Made by a program: the position numbers and the translations under genes
Source: Candidatus Segatella papionis
GTDB taxonomy: Bacteria; Bacteroidota; Bacteroidia; Bacteroidales; Bacteroidaceae
Reading direction: 5' to 3'
DNA length: 23,822 nt
NCBI GenBank assembly: GCA_002297965.1
Contig: DBLF01000051.1
Span: 35,705 to 59,526 of the forward strand
Part shown: positions 1 to 6,317 of the stretch, in pieces
Layout: each line of letters starts with the position of its first letter
Numbering within the stretch: position 1 is the first letter of the stretch
The notes under the pieces: model-generated
What the model was told of the DNA's origin: nothing
Databases searched by the model: none
Seen by the model: the letters and a program-made list of their open reading frames with translations, nothing else

Positions 1-19
1 TCGACTCCGCTAGACACCT
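1..19 (+). tRNA. 3' end of a tRNA gene (partial, anticodon outside window)
   Basis: The first bases read TCGACTCCGCT then AGACACC then T. This fits the last part of a T-loop (T55-C56-G57-A58), the 3' strand of the T-stem (CCGCT), a seven-base acceptor strand (AGACACC) and a U73 discriminator. CCA is not encoded, as is common in Bacteroidetes. U73 is typical of tRNA-Cys and tRNA-Gly, but the anticodon is outside the window, so the identity is unknown. A terminator follows within a few bases, as expected at the end of a tRNA unit. The call rests on only 19 bases. Confidence 0.55.
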
Positions 20-24
20 CTATT

Positions 25-55
25 AAAGGAAATCCTTACAAGGGTTTCCTTTTTT
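25..55 (+). terminator. Rho-independent terminator after the partial tRNA
   Basis: Bases 25-36 (AAAGGAAATCCT) pair with 41-52 (AGGGTTTCCTTT) through a stem of about 12 pairs including one T-G wobble, with a four-base loop, running into a T-tract at 50-55. It would end plus-strand transcription entering from the left edge. Confidence 0.75.
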
Positions 56-303
56 CATTTCCATACATTGATAAATCTTTACATTTCGCAACCCTCCCAT
101 AAACGCATGGCGAAGAAAATAAAAATCCCTCGCGAGGAAAAAATAACTACTACGCGAGGAAAAATATTTTTCCACGCCTAGTAAATTTGCAAAGTGGGTA
201 TAGGCGCGAAATAAGGGTACTATTAATAATAGGCAAAGAAAAGTAAAGAAAAATAACAAAGTAAAAGAAAAATGATGTTTTTTCAAAAATAGTTTAGAAT
301 TTA
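56..303. other. AT-rich spacer without a convincing gene
   Basis: About 250 bases of very AT-rich sequence. I see a short direct repeat (listed separately), a small hairpin CGCCTA/TAGGCG (175-180 with 201-206) and a palindrome CTATTA-A-TAATAG near 220-232. The only long reading frame is on the minus strand. It is low-complexity, Phe/Leu-rich and runs through the terminator, so I do not accept it as a gene. Confidence 0.6.
131..164. repeat. Direct repeat CGCGAGGAAAAA, two copies
   Basis: CGCGAGGAAAAA occurs at 131-142 and again at 153-164, a period of 22 bases. The first copy sits in a 10-base palindrome CCTCGCGAGG (129-138). These are the only GC-rich islands in the spacer. The role is unknown: a protein-binding site or a fragment of a dispersed repeat are both possible. 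Confidence 0.5.
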
Positions 304-335
304 TTTTTTTATATCAGATATTTTTAGTACCTTTG
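304..335 (+). promoter_or_regulatory. Bacteroidetes-type promoter for the amino-sugar unit
   Basis: TACCTTTG at 328-335 matches the Bacteroidetes -7 consensus TAnnTTTG exactly. About 20 bases upstream there is only a T-rich stretch in place of TTTG. Transcription would start near 340, giving a 5' leader of about 160 bases before the first gene. Confidence 0.55.
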
Positions 336-394
336 CAAACGTTATCCTGAATACAATCTTTTTACCTTAAAGAAAACTAATACCTATTGAATGT

Positions 395-430
395 AGAGCA
401 GTTGTCTGAGAAGATAGCTGCTCTTTACTT
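395..430 (+). promoter_or_regulatory. Leader hairpin with U-rich tail (possible attenuator)
   Basis: AGAGCAG (395-401) pairs perfectly with CTGCTCT (418-424); an inner TCT/AGA pairing (405-407 with 412-414) is possible. The hairpin is followed by TTTACTTTTATTATATT. It lies in the untranslated leader between promoter and first gene, where it could act as an intrinsic terminator or attenuator, or simply as an RNA-stability element. A start-stop pair ATGTAG (391-396) touches its left arm. Confidence 0.45.
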
Positions 431-503
431 TTATTATATTCCCCATGATTGATTGCAACACCATCCCAATACAATATTATCCCAACTGAGACGTTATCTT
501 TAT

Positions 504-839
504 ATGAATCAAGTTTTCATATTGCAATTGCCCAAGATATTCGACCCTCGCGGCAACCTTACCGTCGCCGAAGAATTCAAGAACGTACCATTCCGCATAC
601 AAAGCGCGGAATGGAAATGCCATATGCCCGCAGGTTCACATGACAAGGGAAAAGCCAGCAAGCCTTGCCTATTTGCGGCACTGGCGGGTTCCGTCTCCAT
701 CCAAACGAGAAACGGCAAAGAAGAGGAAAGCTTCATTCTAAACCGCCCCGACCAAGCATTGTACATTGACAGGGGGACAAGTTACGACATTCATTATTGC
801 TCAAGTGGAGTCGTGATACTCACACTGAGCGAAAACTAA
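504..839 (+). CDS. FdtA/QdtA-like sugar 3,4-ketoisomerase (WxcM-like cupin), degenerate active site
   Basis: A 111-residue single-domain cupin. It resembles the dTDP-4-keto-6-deoxyhexose 3,4-ketoisomerases FdtA/QdtA: LPKIFDPRGNLTVAEE (9-24), VPFRI (28-32), an AGSVSI strand (61-66) and a LYIDRGTSYDIH segment (86-97). Real family members carry a catalytic His-x-His in an RGxHAHK-type motif. Here that stretch reads AGSHDKGKASK (43-53), so the pair is not preserved in any simple alignment. I chose ATG 504 because the conserved fold starts straight after it; upstream TTG starts would add an unrelated tail. The family is usually about 130-140 residues, so this copy is short. It sits 10 bases before a sugar aminotransferase, the normal partner in 3-amino-3,6-dideoxyhexose synthesis. 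It may be inactive, altered in specificity, or a non-catalytic partner. Confidence 0.7.
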   Translation: MNQVFILQLPKIFDPRGNLTVAEEFKNVPFRIQSAEWKCHMPAGSHDKGKASKPCLFAALAGSVSIQTRNGKEEESFILNRPDQALYIDRGTSYDIHYCSSGVVILTLSEN

Positions 840-849
840 GCAGAAAGGT

Positions 850-1974
850 ATGAAAAAAATCAAGTATTTAAGCCTAAAAGACATCAACGCTCCCTACGAG
901 GAAGATATAAAGAAAGCCATATCGGAAGTAGTGGAGAGCGGATGGTACCTACAAGGCAAAGCAACCCGAACATTCGAAGAGCACTACGCCGACTACATCG
1001 GCACTACCCACTGCATCAGCTGCGGCAACGGACTCGATGCCCTAAAGTTGATGTTAAAAGGAGAAATAATACTTGGCAAACTAAGCAAGGGCGACGAGAT
1101 ACTGGTACCCGCCAATACATATATCGCCACCATACTTGCCATCACAAGCGTAGGACTCACCCCCATACTCATAGAGCCAGACATGGAGACCCTACAGATG
1201 GACGACTCACTCATCGAAGAACATATATCTCCCCAAACCCATGCCATCCTTACCGTACACCTCTATGGGAAATGTAGCATCACCCAAAAGATGCTCGACA
1301 TTTGCCAGAAGCACCATCTCCTGCTATTCGAAGACAACGCACAGGCACACGGATGCACTTACCAAGGAAGAAGAACGGGCAGCTTGGGTGAAGCAGCAGC
1401 CCATAGCTTCTACCCAGGCAAGAACTTGGGGGCACTGGGTGACGCTGGGGCTGTGACAACCAATAATGACGAACTTGCCCAGGTAGTAAGAGCACTTGGA
1501 AACTATGGTAGCCAAAAGAAATATGTTTTCGATTACCAAGGTCAGAACTCGCGCATGGACGAGATACAAGCAGCCATTCTCGATGTAAAACTAGCCCATC
1601 TTGACGAGACCAACGACAAACGTCAAACACTGGCACAGCTTTATCTGGAATACCTAGATAGTAGCGTCAAAAAAAATAAAACACGCATACCTCAAAAAAT
1701 GTACCAGCCTAGGGAAAGCAATGTGGTGCATATCTTCCCCATCCTCTGCTACAAAAGAGACGAATTGCAGCAGTATCTCCGGCAAAATGGCATCGAAACG
1801 CTCATACACTATCCCATCCCACCCCATCAGCAAAAATGCTATGCAGAATGGAACCAACTAAGTTTCCCCATTACTGAAAAAATACACAGGGAGGAGCTGA
1901 GCCTGCCATGCAACCAGAGCCTTACAGAAGTGGACATCAAAAGAATCGCCGAACTAATCAATCGTTTTGACTAG
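850..1974 (+). CDS. DegT/DnrJ/EryC1/StrS-family PLP-dependent sugar aminotransferase (FdtB/QdtB-like)
   Basis: A 374-residue protein of normal family length. Visible marks are CGNGLDAL (58-65) for cofactor phosphate binding, the PANTYIATILA segment (87-97), EDNAQAHG (161-168) whose Asp162 should contact the PLP pyridine nitrogen, and SFYPGKNLGALGDAG (186-200) with the Schiff-base Lys191. The family transfers an amino group, usually from glutamate, to a keto group on a nucleotide-linked sugar. Next to a FdtA-like gene, the best guess is transfer to C3 of a dTDP-3-keto-6-deoxyhexose. The start has an AGAAAGG Shine-Dalgarno-like sequence. No acetyltransferase (FdtC/QdtC type) or glycosyltransferase follows, because the unit ends here. 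Class is certain; exact substrate is inferred. Confidence 0.85.
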   Translation: MKKIKYLSLKDINAPYEEDIKKAISEVVESGWYLQGKATRTFEEHYADYIGTTHCISCGNGLDALKLMLKGEIILGKLSKGDEILVPANTYIATILAITSVGLTPILIEPDMETLQMDDSLIEEHISPQTHAILTVHLYGKCSITQKMLDICQKHHLLLFEDNAQAHGCTYQGRRTGSLGEAAAHSFYPGKNLGALGDAGAVTTNNDELAQVVRALGNYGSQKKYVFDYQGQNSRMDEIQAAILDVKLAHLDETNDKRQTLAQLYLEYLDSSVKKNKTRIPQKMYQPRESNVVHIFPILCYKRDELQQYLRQNGIETLIHYPIPPHQQKCYAEWNQLSFPITEKIHREELSLPCNQSLTEVDIKRIAELINRFD

Positions 1975-1990
1975 TTCGGCGATTGCCTTT
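1944..1990. terminator. Bidirectional terminator containing the aminotransferase stop codon
   Basis: AATCGCCGAACTA (1944-1956) pairs perfectly over 13 bases with TAGTTCGGCGATT (1972-1984). The TAG stop codon (1972-1974) forms the start of the right arm, so the left arm is coding sequence for the last residues. Plus-strand transcripts continue into CCTTTTACTT, minus-strand ones into TTCTTTTGATG. It would serve both the aminotransferase and the converging TPR gene. Confidence 0.75.
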
Positions 1991-2014
1991 TACTTAAATA
2001 CAATTAAAAAGAAA

Positions 2015-2704
2015 CTACTTCCGCTTCTGCTTCTGTCGCAACCTGCGATAAAACTCCTGTAACTGTCCAGCCTTGACGCCCATTCTTTGCAGAGCCTCCA
2101 GCTCCGTATAAGCATCCAGTTTTCTGCCCAACGAAATGAGCAAGTCGATGCGATTGATACGATAATCCACATTGTCGCTATCACGCTGCACCGCCTGGGC
2201 ATAATCATACTCGGCAAGCTCCAGCATTCCACGTTCCTTCTCCATTCCACCTCGTGCGGCGTATGCGGTGGCACTATCGGGATATTGCTCTATCAAGCCA
2301 TTGATACCATCGTATGCCTCGGTATAGTGCTTATCCTTTTCATTAAGCAATGCCAGCCCCAACTGCGCCTGAAAATTTCCAGGCACCAACACCAACAGGT
2401 TTTGATAATCGAGACGGGCGAAATTATATCGCTTCAATTTCTCATTGACGTAAGCCCGATAAAAAAGGCCCGCAATGTTGGTATTGTTGAGAAACAGCAC
2501 TTTGTCGAGATCATCCTTGGCGTATGCCCATTGTTCCAGCTGTATGTTCCAGGCAGCTTTCTTGAGGCGCAAGTCTATGCTGTCTGGATGATAGGCCAAC
2601 ACATTGGTCGCCGCAGCCAGAGAATCGCGCAAAGCATTGTTTTGGGCTATCGAAGGCGAAGCCATACAGCCTAACATAGCCATTATAATATATTTCTTAT
2701 CCAT
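2015..2704 (-). CDS. Secreted tetratricopeptide-repeat protein
   Basis: A 229-residue protein starting with a short basic-hydrophobic signal sequence that ends at SPSIA-Q (cleavage near residue 20). A lipobox at Cys13 is conceivable but poor. The rest reads as about five TPR-like helical pairs (about 41-215), with the usual pattern of Ala/Gly/Tyr at turns, for example AGLFYRAYVNEKLKRYNFA and ATAYAARGGMEKERGMLELA. The C-terminus is strongly basic (RRLRQKQKRK). TPR proteins are protein-protein scaffolds, so this is probably a periplasmic scaffold, but no partner is visible. It is monocistronic, with its own promoter nearly touching the start codon, and converges on the aminotransferase. Confidence 0.75.
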   Translation of the reverse strand: MDKKYIIMAMLGCMASPSIAQNNALRDSLAAATNVLAYHPDSIDLRLKKAAWNIQLEQWAYAKDDLDKVLFLNNTNIAGLFYRAYVNEKLKRYNFARLDYQNLLVLVPGNFQAQLGLALLNEKDKHYTEAYDGINGLIEQYPDSATAYAARGGMEKERGMLELAEYDYAQAVQRDSDNVDYRINRIDLLISLGRKLDAYTELEALQRMGVKAGQLQEFYRRLRQKQKRK

Positions 2705-2708
2705 GCTG

Positions 2709-2740
2709 CAAAAATACGAATACTTGGGGAATTATCCAAA
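2709..2740 (-). promoter_or_regulatory. Promoter for the TPR gene, nearly leaderless
   Basis: On the minus strand TTTG (2740-2737) is followed after exactly 20 bases by TATTTTTG (2716-2709), a full Bacteroidetes promoter match. Only four bases separate the -7 box from the ATG at 2704, so transcription should begin at or next to the start codon. Confidence 0.65.
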
Positions 2741-2781
2741 TATGCAGGCATAAAAGTTGTTATGATATTTCAAATTAAAAT

Positions 2782-2851
2782 AAAAACCTTAAGGGAAGAA
2801 ATAAAAAAATTAAGGGAAGAAACAAAAAAAACCTTAAGGGAAGAAATAAAA
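2782..2851 (-). repeat. Three tandem copies of the leu terminator 3' arm
   Basis: The plus-strand core TTAAGGGAAGAAA starts at 2789, 2810 and 2834, with A-rich tails between copies. On the minus strand these are three successive T-tract-flanked copies of the 3' arm of the leu operon terminator. Only the copy next to leuB has a facing 5' arm. The outer copies carry CCTTAAGGG; the middle one lacks the CC. Confidence 0.75.
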
Positions 2852-2864
2852 TCCCTTAAGGTTT
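2824..2864 (-). terminator. Rho-independent terminator of the leu operon
   Basis: On the minus strand AAACCTTAAGGGA (2864-2852) pairs over 13 bases with TCCCTTAAGGTTT (2841-2829), with a 10-base loop and a T-run continuing to 2824. It lies 32 bases after the leuB stop. In the plus direction the same hairpin has no good U-tract. Confidence 0.85.
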
Positions 2865-2896
2865 ATTGTTATGATGCGATGTATATCTGTCTCGAA

Positions 2897-3958
2897 TTAA
2901 GCATTCTTGATCCAGTTGACAATCCACTCGCCAACTTCTGTTGTGCCATAATGAGCACCGCCCTCTACCTGAATCTCAGGTGTGCGAACGTTGGCATCGA
3001 GAGAAGCATCAACAGCCTTGCGAATCAAGGCGCCCTCCTCGTTCAAGCCGAAGTGCTCCAACAACATAGCTGCAGAGAGGATCTGAGCCACAGGGTTAGC
3101 CAAGTTCTTGCCAGCTGCCTGAGGCCAAGAACCATGAACAGGCTCAAACAATGGTGTGTGCTCACCGAGAGAGCTAGATGGCTGCAAGCCCATGGAACCT
3201 GTGATGCAAGAAGTCTCATCGGTCAAGATGTCACCGAAAGTATTCTCTGTAACGATAACATCGAAGAATGTAGGCTCTGTCAACACGCGCATAGAAGCGT
3301 TGTCGATGAACATATAGTCAACGTTTACTTCTGGATACTGTGGCTCCATCTCCTTGGCAATCTGACGCCACAAACGAGAAGAAGCAAGCACGTTGGCCTT
3401 GTCAACAACTGTCAAGTGCTTGTTGCGCTTCATGGCGTACTCGAAGGCAACCTTCAAGATGCGCTCAATCTCTGGGCGTGTGTAGATATCTGTATCGTAA
3501 GCCTTGTCGTTGTCCTGATACTTCTCACCGAAGTACATACCACCAGTCAACTCACGGATTACTACGAAGTCAGCACCCTTGAGAAGCTCATCCTTCAATG
3601 GGCTCTTGTGGAGCAAGCAATCGAAGGTAGCCACAGGGCGAACGTTGGCAAACAAGCCCAACTTCTTGCGCATAGCGAGCAAGCCCTGCTCAGGACGTAC
3701 CTTGGCTGTAGGATTGTTGTCGAAACGTGGGTCACCTACGGCAGCGAAGAGCACTGCGTCAGCCTTCATACAGGTCTGGAAGGTCTCCTCTGGGAATGGG
3801 TCACCTACCTCGTCGATGGCGTGAGCGCCACAGATAGCCTCATTGTAAGTAAACTCGTGGTTGAACTTCTGGGCGATAGCGTCCATAACAGCCACACCCT
3901 GCTTCATAATCTCTGGTCCGATACCATCACCGGCGAGAACTGCAATGTTTAATTTCAT
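2897..3958 (-). CDS. leuB: 3-isopropylmalate dehydrogenase
   Basis: A 353-residue cytoplasmic enzyme of normal length. It oxidises and decarboxylates 3-isopropylmalate to 2-oxoisocaproate with NAD+, the third leucine-specific step. Marks seen: GDGIGPE (10-16), RELTGGMYFG (135-144), DKANVL (186-191), ENTFGDILTDE (238-248) with the metal-binding Asp residues, and EPVHGSWPQAAGK (272-284) for cofactor binding. The SWPQAAGK variant in place of SAPDIAGK is, from memory, usual in Bacteroidetes LeuB. It is the last gene of the operon, 29 bases after cimA and just before the terminator. With cimA present it probably also acts on 3-methylmalate to give 2-oxobutyrate for isoleucine. Confidence 0.96.
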   Translation of the reverse strand: MKLNIAVLAGDGIGPEIMKQGVAVMDAIAQKFNHEFTYNEAICGAHAIDEVGDPFPEETFQTCMKADAVLFAAVGDPRFDNNPTAKVRPEQGLLAMRKKLGLFANVRPVATFDCLLHKSPLKDELLKGADFVVIRELTGGMYFGEKYQDNDKAYDTDIYTRPEIERILKVAFEYAMKRNKHLTVVDKANVLASSRLWRQIAKEMEPQYPEVNVDYMFIDNASMRVLTEPTFFDVIVTENTFGDILTDETSCITGSMGLQPSSSLGEHTPLFEPVHGSWPQAAGKNLANPVAQILSAAMLLEHFGLNEEGALIRKAVDASLDANVRTPEIQVEGGAHYGTTEVGEWIVNWIKNA

Positions 3959-3987
3959 CGTTCTATTATTGTTTTTAATGTTTATTT

Positions 3988-5586
3988 TTATTCCATATCA
4001 AGGTTGCGAGGAGACGTAGGCTGTTCATCGCTTTCATCTGCCTCGTACATATTAATCATCTTGAGCGTTGCCTTGATGGCAGCTTCAGTCTGGTCGGCAT
4101 CGAGACCACGCGTACGCCAAATGCGATCGCCCTCACGCCATGTAATGACAGTCTGAACAAGCGCATCGGTGCGTCCGCCAGGCGGAATGCTCACCTGATA
4201 ATTGTCGAGCTTAGGGAATGTCTTGCCTAGCTTAACCTTATAGATATTTCGCAAGGCCTTGACGAAGGCATCATACTGACCATCACCTGAGCTTTGGTCC
4301 TCATACTCCTTTCCGTCTATCTCCACCTTGACACTAGCAATAGGCTTCAAGCCATAGGATGTAGAGACCATATAGCTAACCAACTTCACCTTGTCTTCCG
4401 GAGCACCATGTTTCAACACATCGCTCACGATATATGGAAGGTCGTCTTGCGTGACAAGTTCCTTGCGGTCGCCGAGTTCAGTGATACGCTTGGTCACAGC
4501 CTTGGTCTGCTCTGGAGTCAGCTCCAAGCCCAGTTCGTTCAAGTTTTGGATGATATTTGCCTTGCCCGAATTCTTGCCAAGCGCATATTCACGATGGCGG
4601 CCAAAGCGTTCAGGCATCAAGTCGTTGCAATAGAGCTTGTCCTTGTTGTCGCCATCAGCATGCACACCAGCCACTTGGGTGAAAACATTGTCACCTACCA
4701 CCGGAGTGTTAGGAGCCACAGCGATGCCACTGTACCCCTCCACCAATCGAGAGATATCGTTGAGGCGATCTTCCTTGATGTTGGTCTTGGCATGGAACAT
4801 ATCCTTCAAGATAACCTGCACACTGGCAAGTGGCGCATTGCCACAACGCTCACCCAAACCATTCACCGTGACATGGAGTCCCTTGGCACCGCTCAACACA
4901 GCAGCCAGCGAATTGCTCACAGCCAAGTCGTAGTCGTTATGGGCATGGAAATCGAAATGCGAATGAGGATAACGACGTACCATCAGGCGCATATACTCCA
5001 CACACTCCAAAGGATTCAAGATACCCAATGTATCAGGCAAGAGGAATCGCTTGATAGGCAACTTTACCAATTCATCCATCATGAAGAACAGGTAATCACG
5101 ACTGTCGCGCATTCCGCTAGACCAATCCTCCAAGTAAAGATTAATGGTAAATCCCTTGCTCAGCGCATAACTGATGGTCTGCTTGATATGAGCGAGATGC
5201 TCCTCAGGCGACATCTTGAGTTGCTGGGTACAATGCTTGTAACTGCCCTTAGCCAAGAGGTTGATGACATGACCGCCACACTCGGCAATCCAATCCACAC
5301 TCTTGGTGTTATCCACGAATCCCAATACCTCTACGGAATCCAGCTTACCTATGGTCTTAGCATAACGGCAAATTCGAGCGACAGCATCTTTTTCGCCTTC
5401 CGAAACTCGTGCCGAAGCCACCTCAATGCGATCTACATTGATGTCGTGGAGCAGCATCCTTGCTATCATCAATTTCTCGTGAGGCAGGAAACTGACACCA
5501 TTGGTCTGCTCGCCGTCTCGCAGCGTGCAGTCCATGATTTCAATCTCCCTGATACGAGAATTTTCTCTCTTTGCGTTAACGTTCAT
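3988..5586 (-). CDS. cimA: (R)-citramalate synthase, Leptospira type (LeuA homologue)
   Basis: A 532-residue protein with an HMGL-like catalytic barrel (about 12-300) and a LeuA-type allosteric domain (about 395-515). Seen are LRDGEQTNG (22-30), NLYLEDWSSG (149-158), HAHND (204-208) for the divalent metal, and NGLGERCGN (222-230). DRIEVASARVSEGE, VLGFVDNTKSVDWI, YLEDWS and RIPPGG-like SIPPGGRTDAL closely follow what I recall of Leptospira citramalate synthase rather than classical LeuA. That enzyme condenses pyruvate with acetyl-CoA and is inhibited by isoleucine. Tyr151 lies where a Leptospira pyruvate-pocket Tyr is expected. A true leuA sits in the same operon, so this paralogue is best read as the isoleucine branch. 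Automated annotation may call it 2-isopropylmalate synthase. The last 15 residues are an acidic/polar tail. Confidence 0.85.
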   Translation of the reverse strand: MNVNAKRENSRIREIEIMDCTLRDGEQTNGVSFLPHEKLMIARMLLHDINVDRIEVASARVSEGEKDAVARICRYAKTIGKLDSVEVLGFVDNTKSVDWIAECGGHVINLLAKGSYKHCTQQLKMSPEEHLAHIKQTISYALSKGFTINLYLEDWSSGMRDSRDYLFFMMDELVKLPIKRFLLPDTLGILNPLECVEYMRLMVRRYPHSHFDFHAHNDYDLAVSNSLAAVLSGAKGLHVTVNGLGERCGNAPLASVQVILKDMFHAKTNIKEDRLNDISRLVEGYSGIAVAPNTPVVGDNVFTQVAGVHADGDNKDKLYCNDLMPERFGRHREYALGKNSGKANIIQNLNELGLELTPEQTKAVTKRITELGDRKELVTQDDLPYIVSDVLKHGAPEDKVKLVSYMVSTSYGLKPIASVKVEIDGKEYEDQSSGDGQYDAFVKALRNIYKVKLGKTFPKLDNYQVSIPPGGRTDALVQTVITWREGDRIWRTRGLDADQTEAAIKATLKMINMYEADESDEQPTSPRNLDME

Positions 5587-5595
5587 CTTATCTTT

Positions 5596-5690
5596 AAATG
5601 TTAAGTACTAAATGTTAAGTGTTAAATGAGGCTTTCGCCTTCCAACCTGCTTTTTACCCTGCAAGTTAACATTTAACACTTAACATTCAA
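5596..5690. repeat. Inverted and direct repeats between leuD and cimA
   Basis: AATGTTAAGTGTTAAATG (5611-5628) is perfectly complementary to CATTTAACACTTAACATT (5670-5687), 18 bases per arm around a 41-base centre. A partial extra copy, AAATGTTAAGT, lies at 5596-5606. The 110-base spacer is the largest inside the operon after the leader, and its transcript should fold into a long AU-rich hairpin. A related string (TTAACAGTTAACA, 6301-6313) lies in the leuC-leuD gap. No U-tract follows, so this does not look like a terminator. Confidence 0.8.
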
Positions 5691-5696
5691 CATTGC

Positions 5697-6287
5697 CTAT
5701 TTATTTTTTGCTTCCCAAGCCTCTACCTTGTCACGGTTCTGAACGAGGAAATCCACATCGTCCAAGCCGTTCTCCAGGCAGTGCTTCTTGTAGCCATTGA
5801 TTTCGAAGTGCTCGCTGTTACCAGTGGCGAGGTTGGTAACGGTCTGGTTAGGAAGATCAACCTTTACCTGAGTCTTGTGATCCTTGTCAATGCTCTCGAA
5901 GAGTTCCTTCAAGAAAGGCTCGCTTACGACTACAGGCAATACGAGGTTGTTCAACTCGTTATTTTTGTGGATATCAGCGAAGAAAGAGCTGATTACCACA
6001 CGGAAGCCTGCACCTGCGATAGCCCAAGCAGCGTGCTCACGTGAAGAACCAGAACCGAAGTTCTTACCAGCCACGAGGATGACACCACTGTATGATGGGT
6101 CGTTCATCACGAAATCTGGCTTTGGAGTACCGTCGGCATTATAACGCCAGTCACGGAAGAGGTTGTCGCCCATACCCTCTTTGTCAATAGCCTTGAGGAA
6201 ACGGGCAGGAATTATCTGGTCGGTATCTACATTCTCCAAAGGAAGAGGAATGCAGCTTGATGTGATTACATTGAATTTCTGTTTCAT
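5697..6287 (-). CDS. leuD: 3-isopropylmalate dehydratase small subunit
   Basis: A 196-residue aconitase-swivel-domain protein of normal length. It pairs with LeuC to isomerise 2-isopropylmalate to 3-isopropylmalate. Visible are NVDTDQIIPARFL (19-31) and GSGSSREHAAWAI (78-90), whose Ser-Ser-Arg-Glu binds the substrate, followed by ISSFFADIHKNN. It starts 30 bases after leuC. With CimA in the operon, LeuCD probably also converts citramalate to 3-methylmalate. Confidence 0.96.
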   Translation of the reverse strand: MKQKFNVITSSCIPLPLENVDTDQIIPARFLKAIDKEGMGDNLFRDWRYNADGTPKPDFVMNDPSYSGVILVAGKNFGSGSSREHAAWAIAGAGFRVVISSFFADIHKNNELNNLVLPVVVSEPFLKELFESIDKDHKTQVKVDLPNQTVTNLATGNSEHFEINGYKKHCLENGLDDVDFLVQNRDKVEAWEAKNK

Positions 6288-6317
6288 CTGAACTTATCAT
6301 TTAACAGTTAACACTAT

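Noticed and set aside
23..286. Minus-strand 87-codon Phe/Leu-rich frame in the left spacer
   Set aside because: Low-complexity AT-rich sequence that runs through the tRNA terminator, with no promoter or family resemblance.
453..503. TTG start giving a longer fdtA-like protein
   Set aside because: The extra residues do not resemble the family, and ATG 504 begins directly at the conserved first strand.
2762..3952. Plus-strand open frame of about 396 codons starting with coiled-coil-like repeats
   Set aside because: It is the antisense of leuB. The repeat start comes from the tandem terminator arms, and the protein has no recognisable features.
4294..5604. Plus-strand open frame of about 436 codons
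   Set aside because: It lies wholly antisense to cimA, whose motifs and family length are clear; the composition is His/Gln/Ile-rich as expected of a shadow frame.
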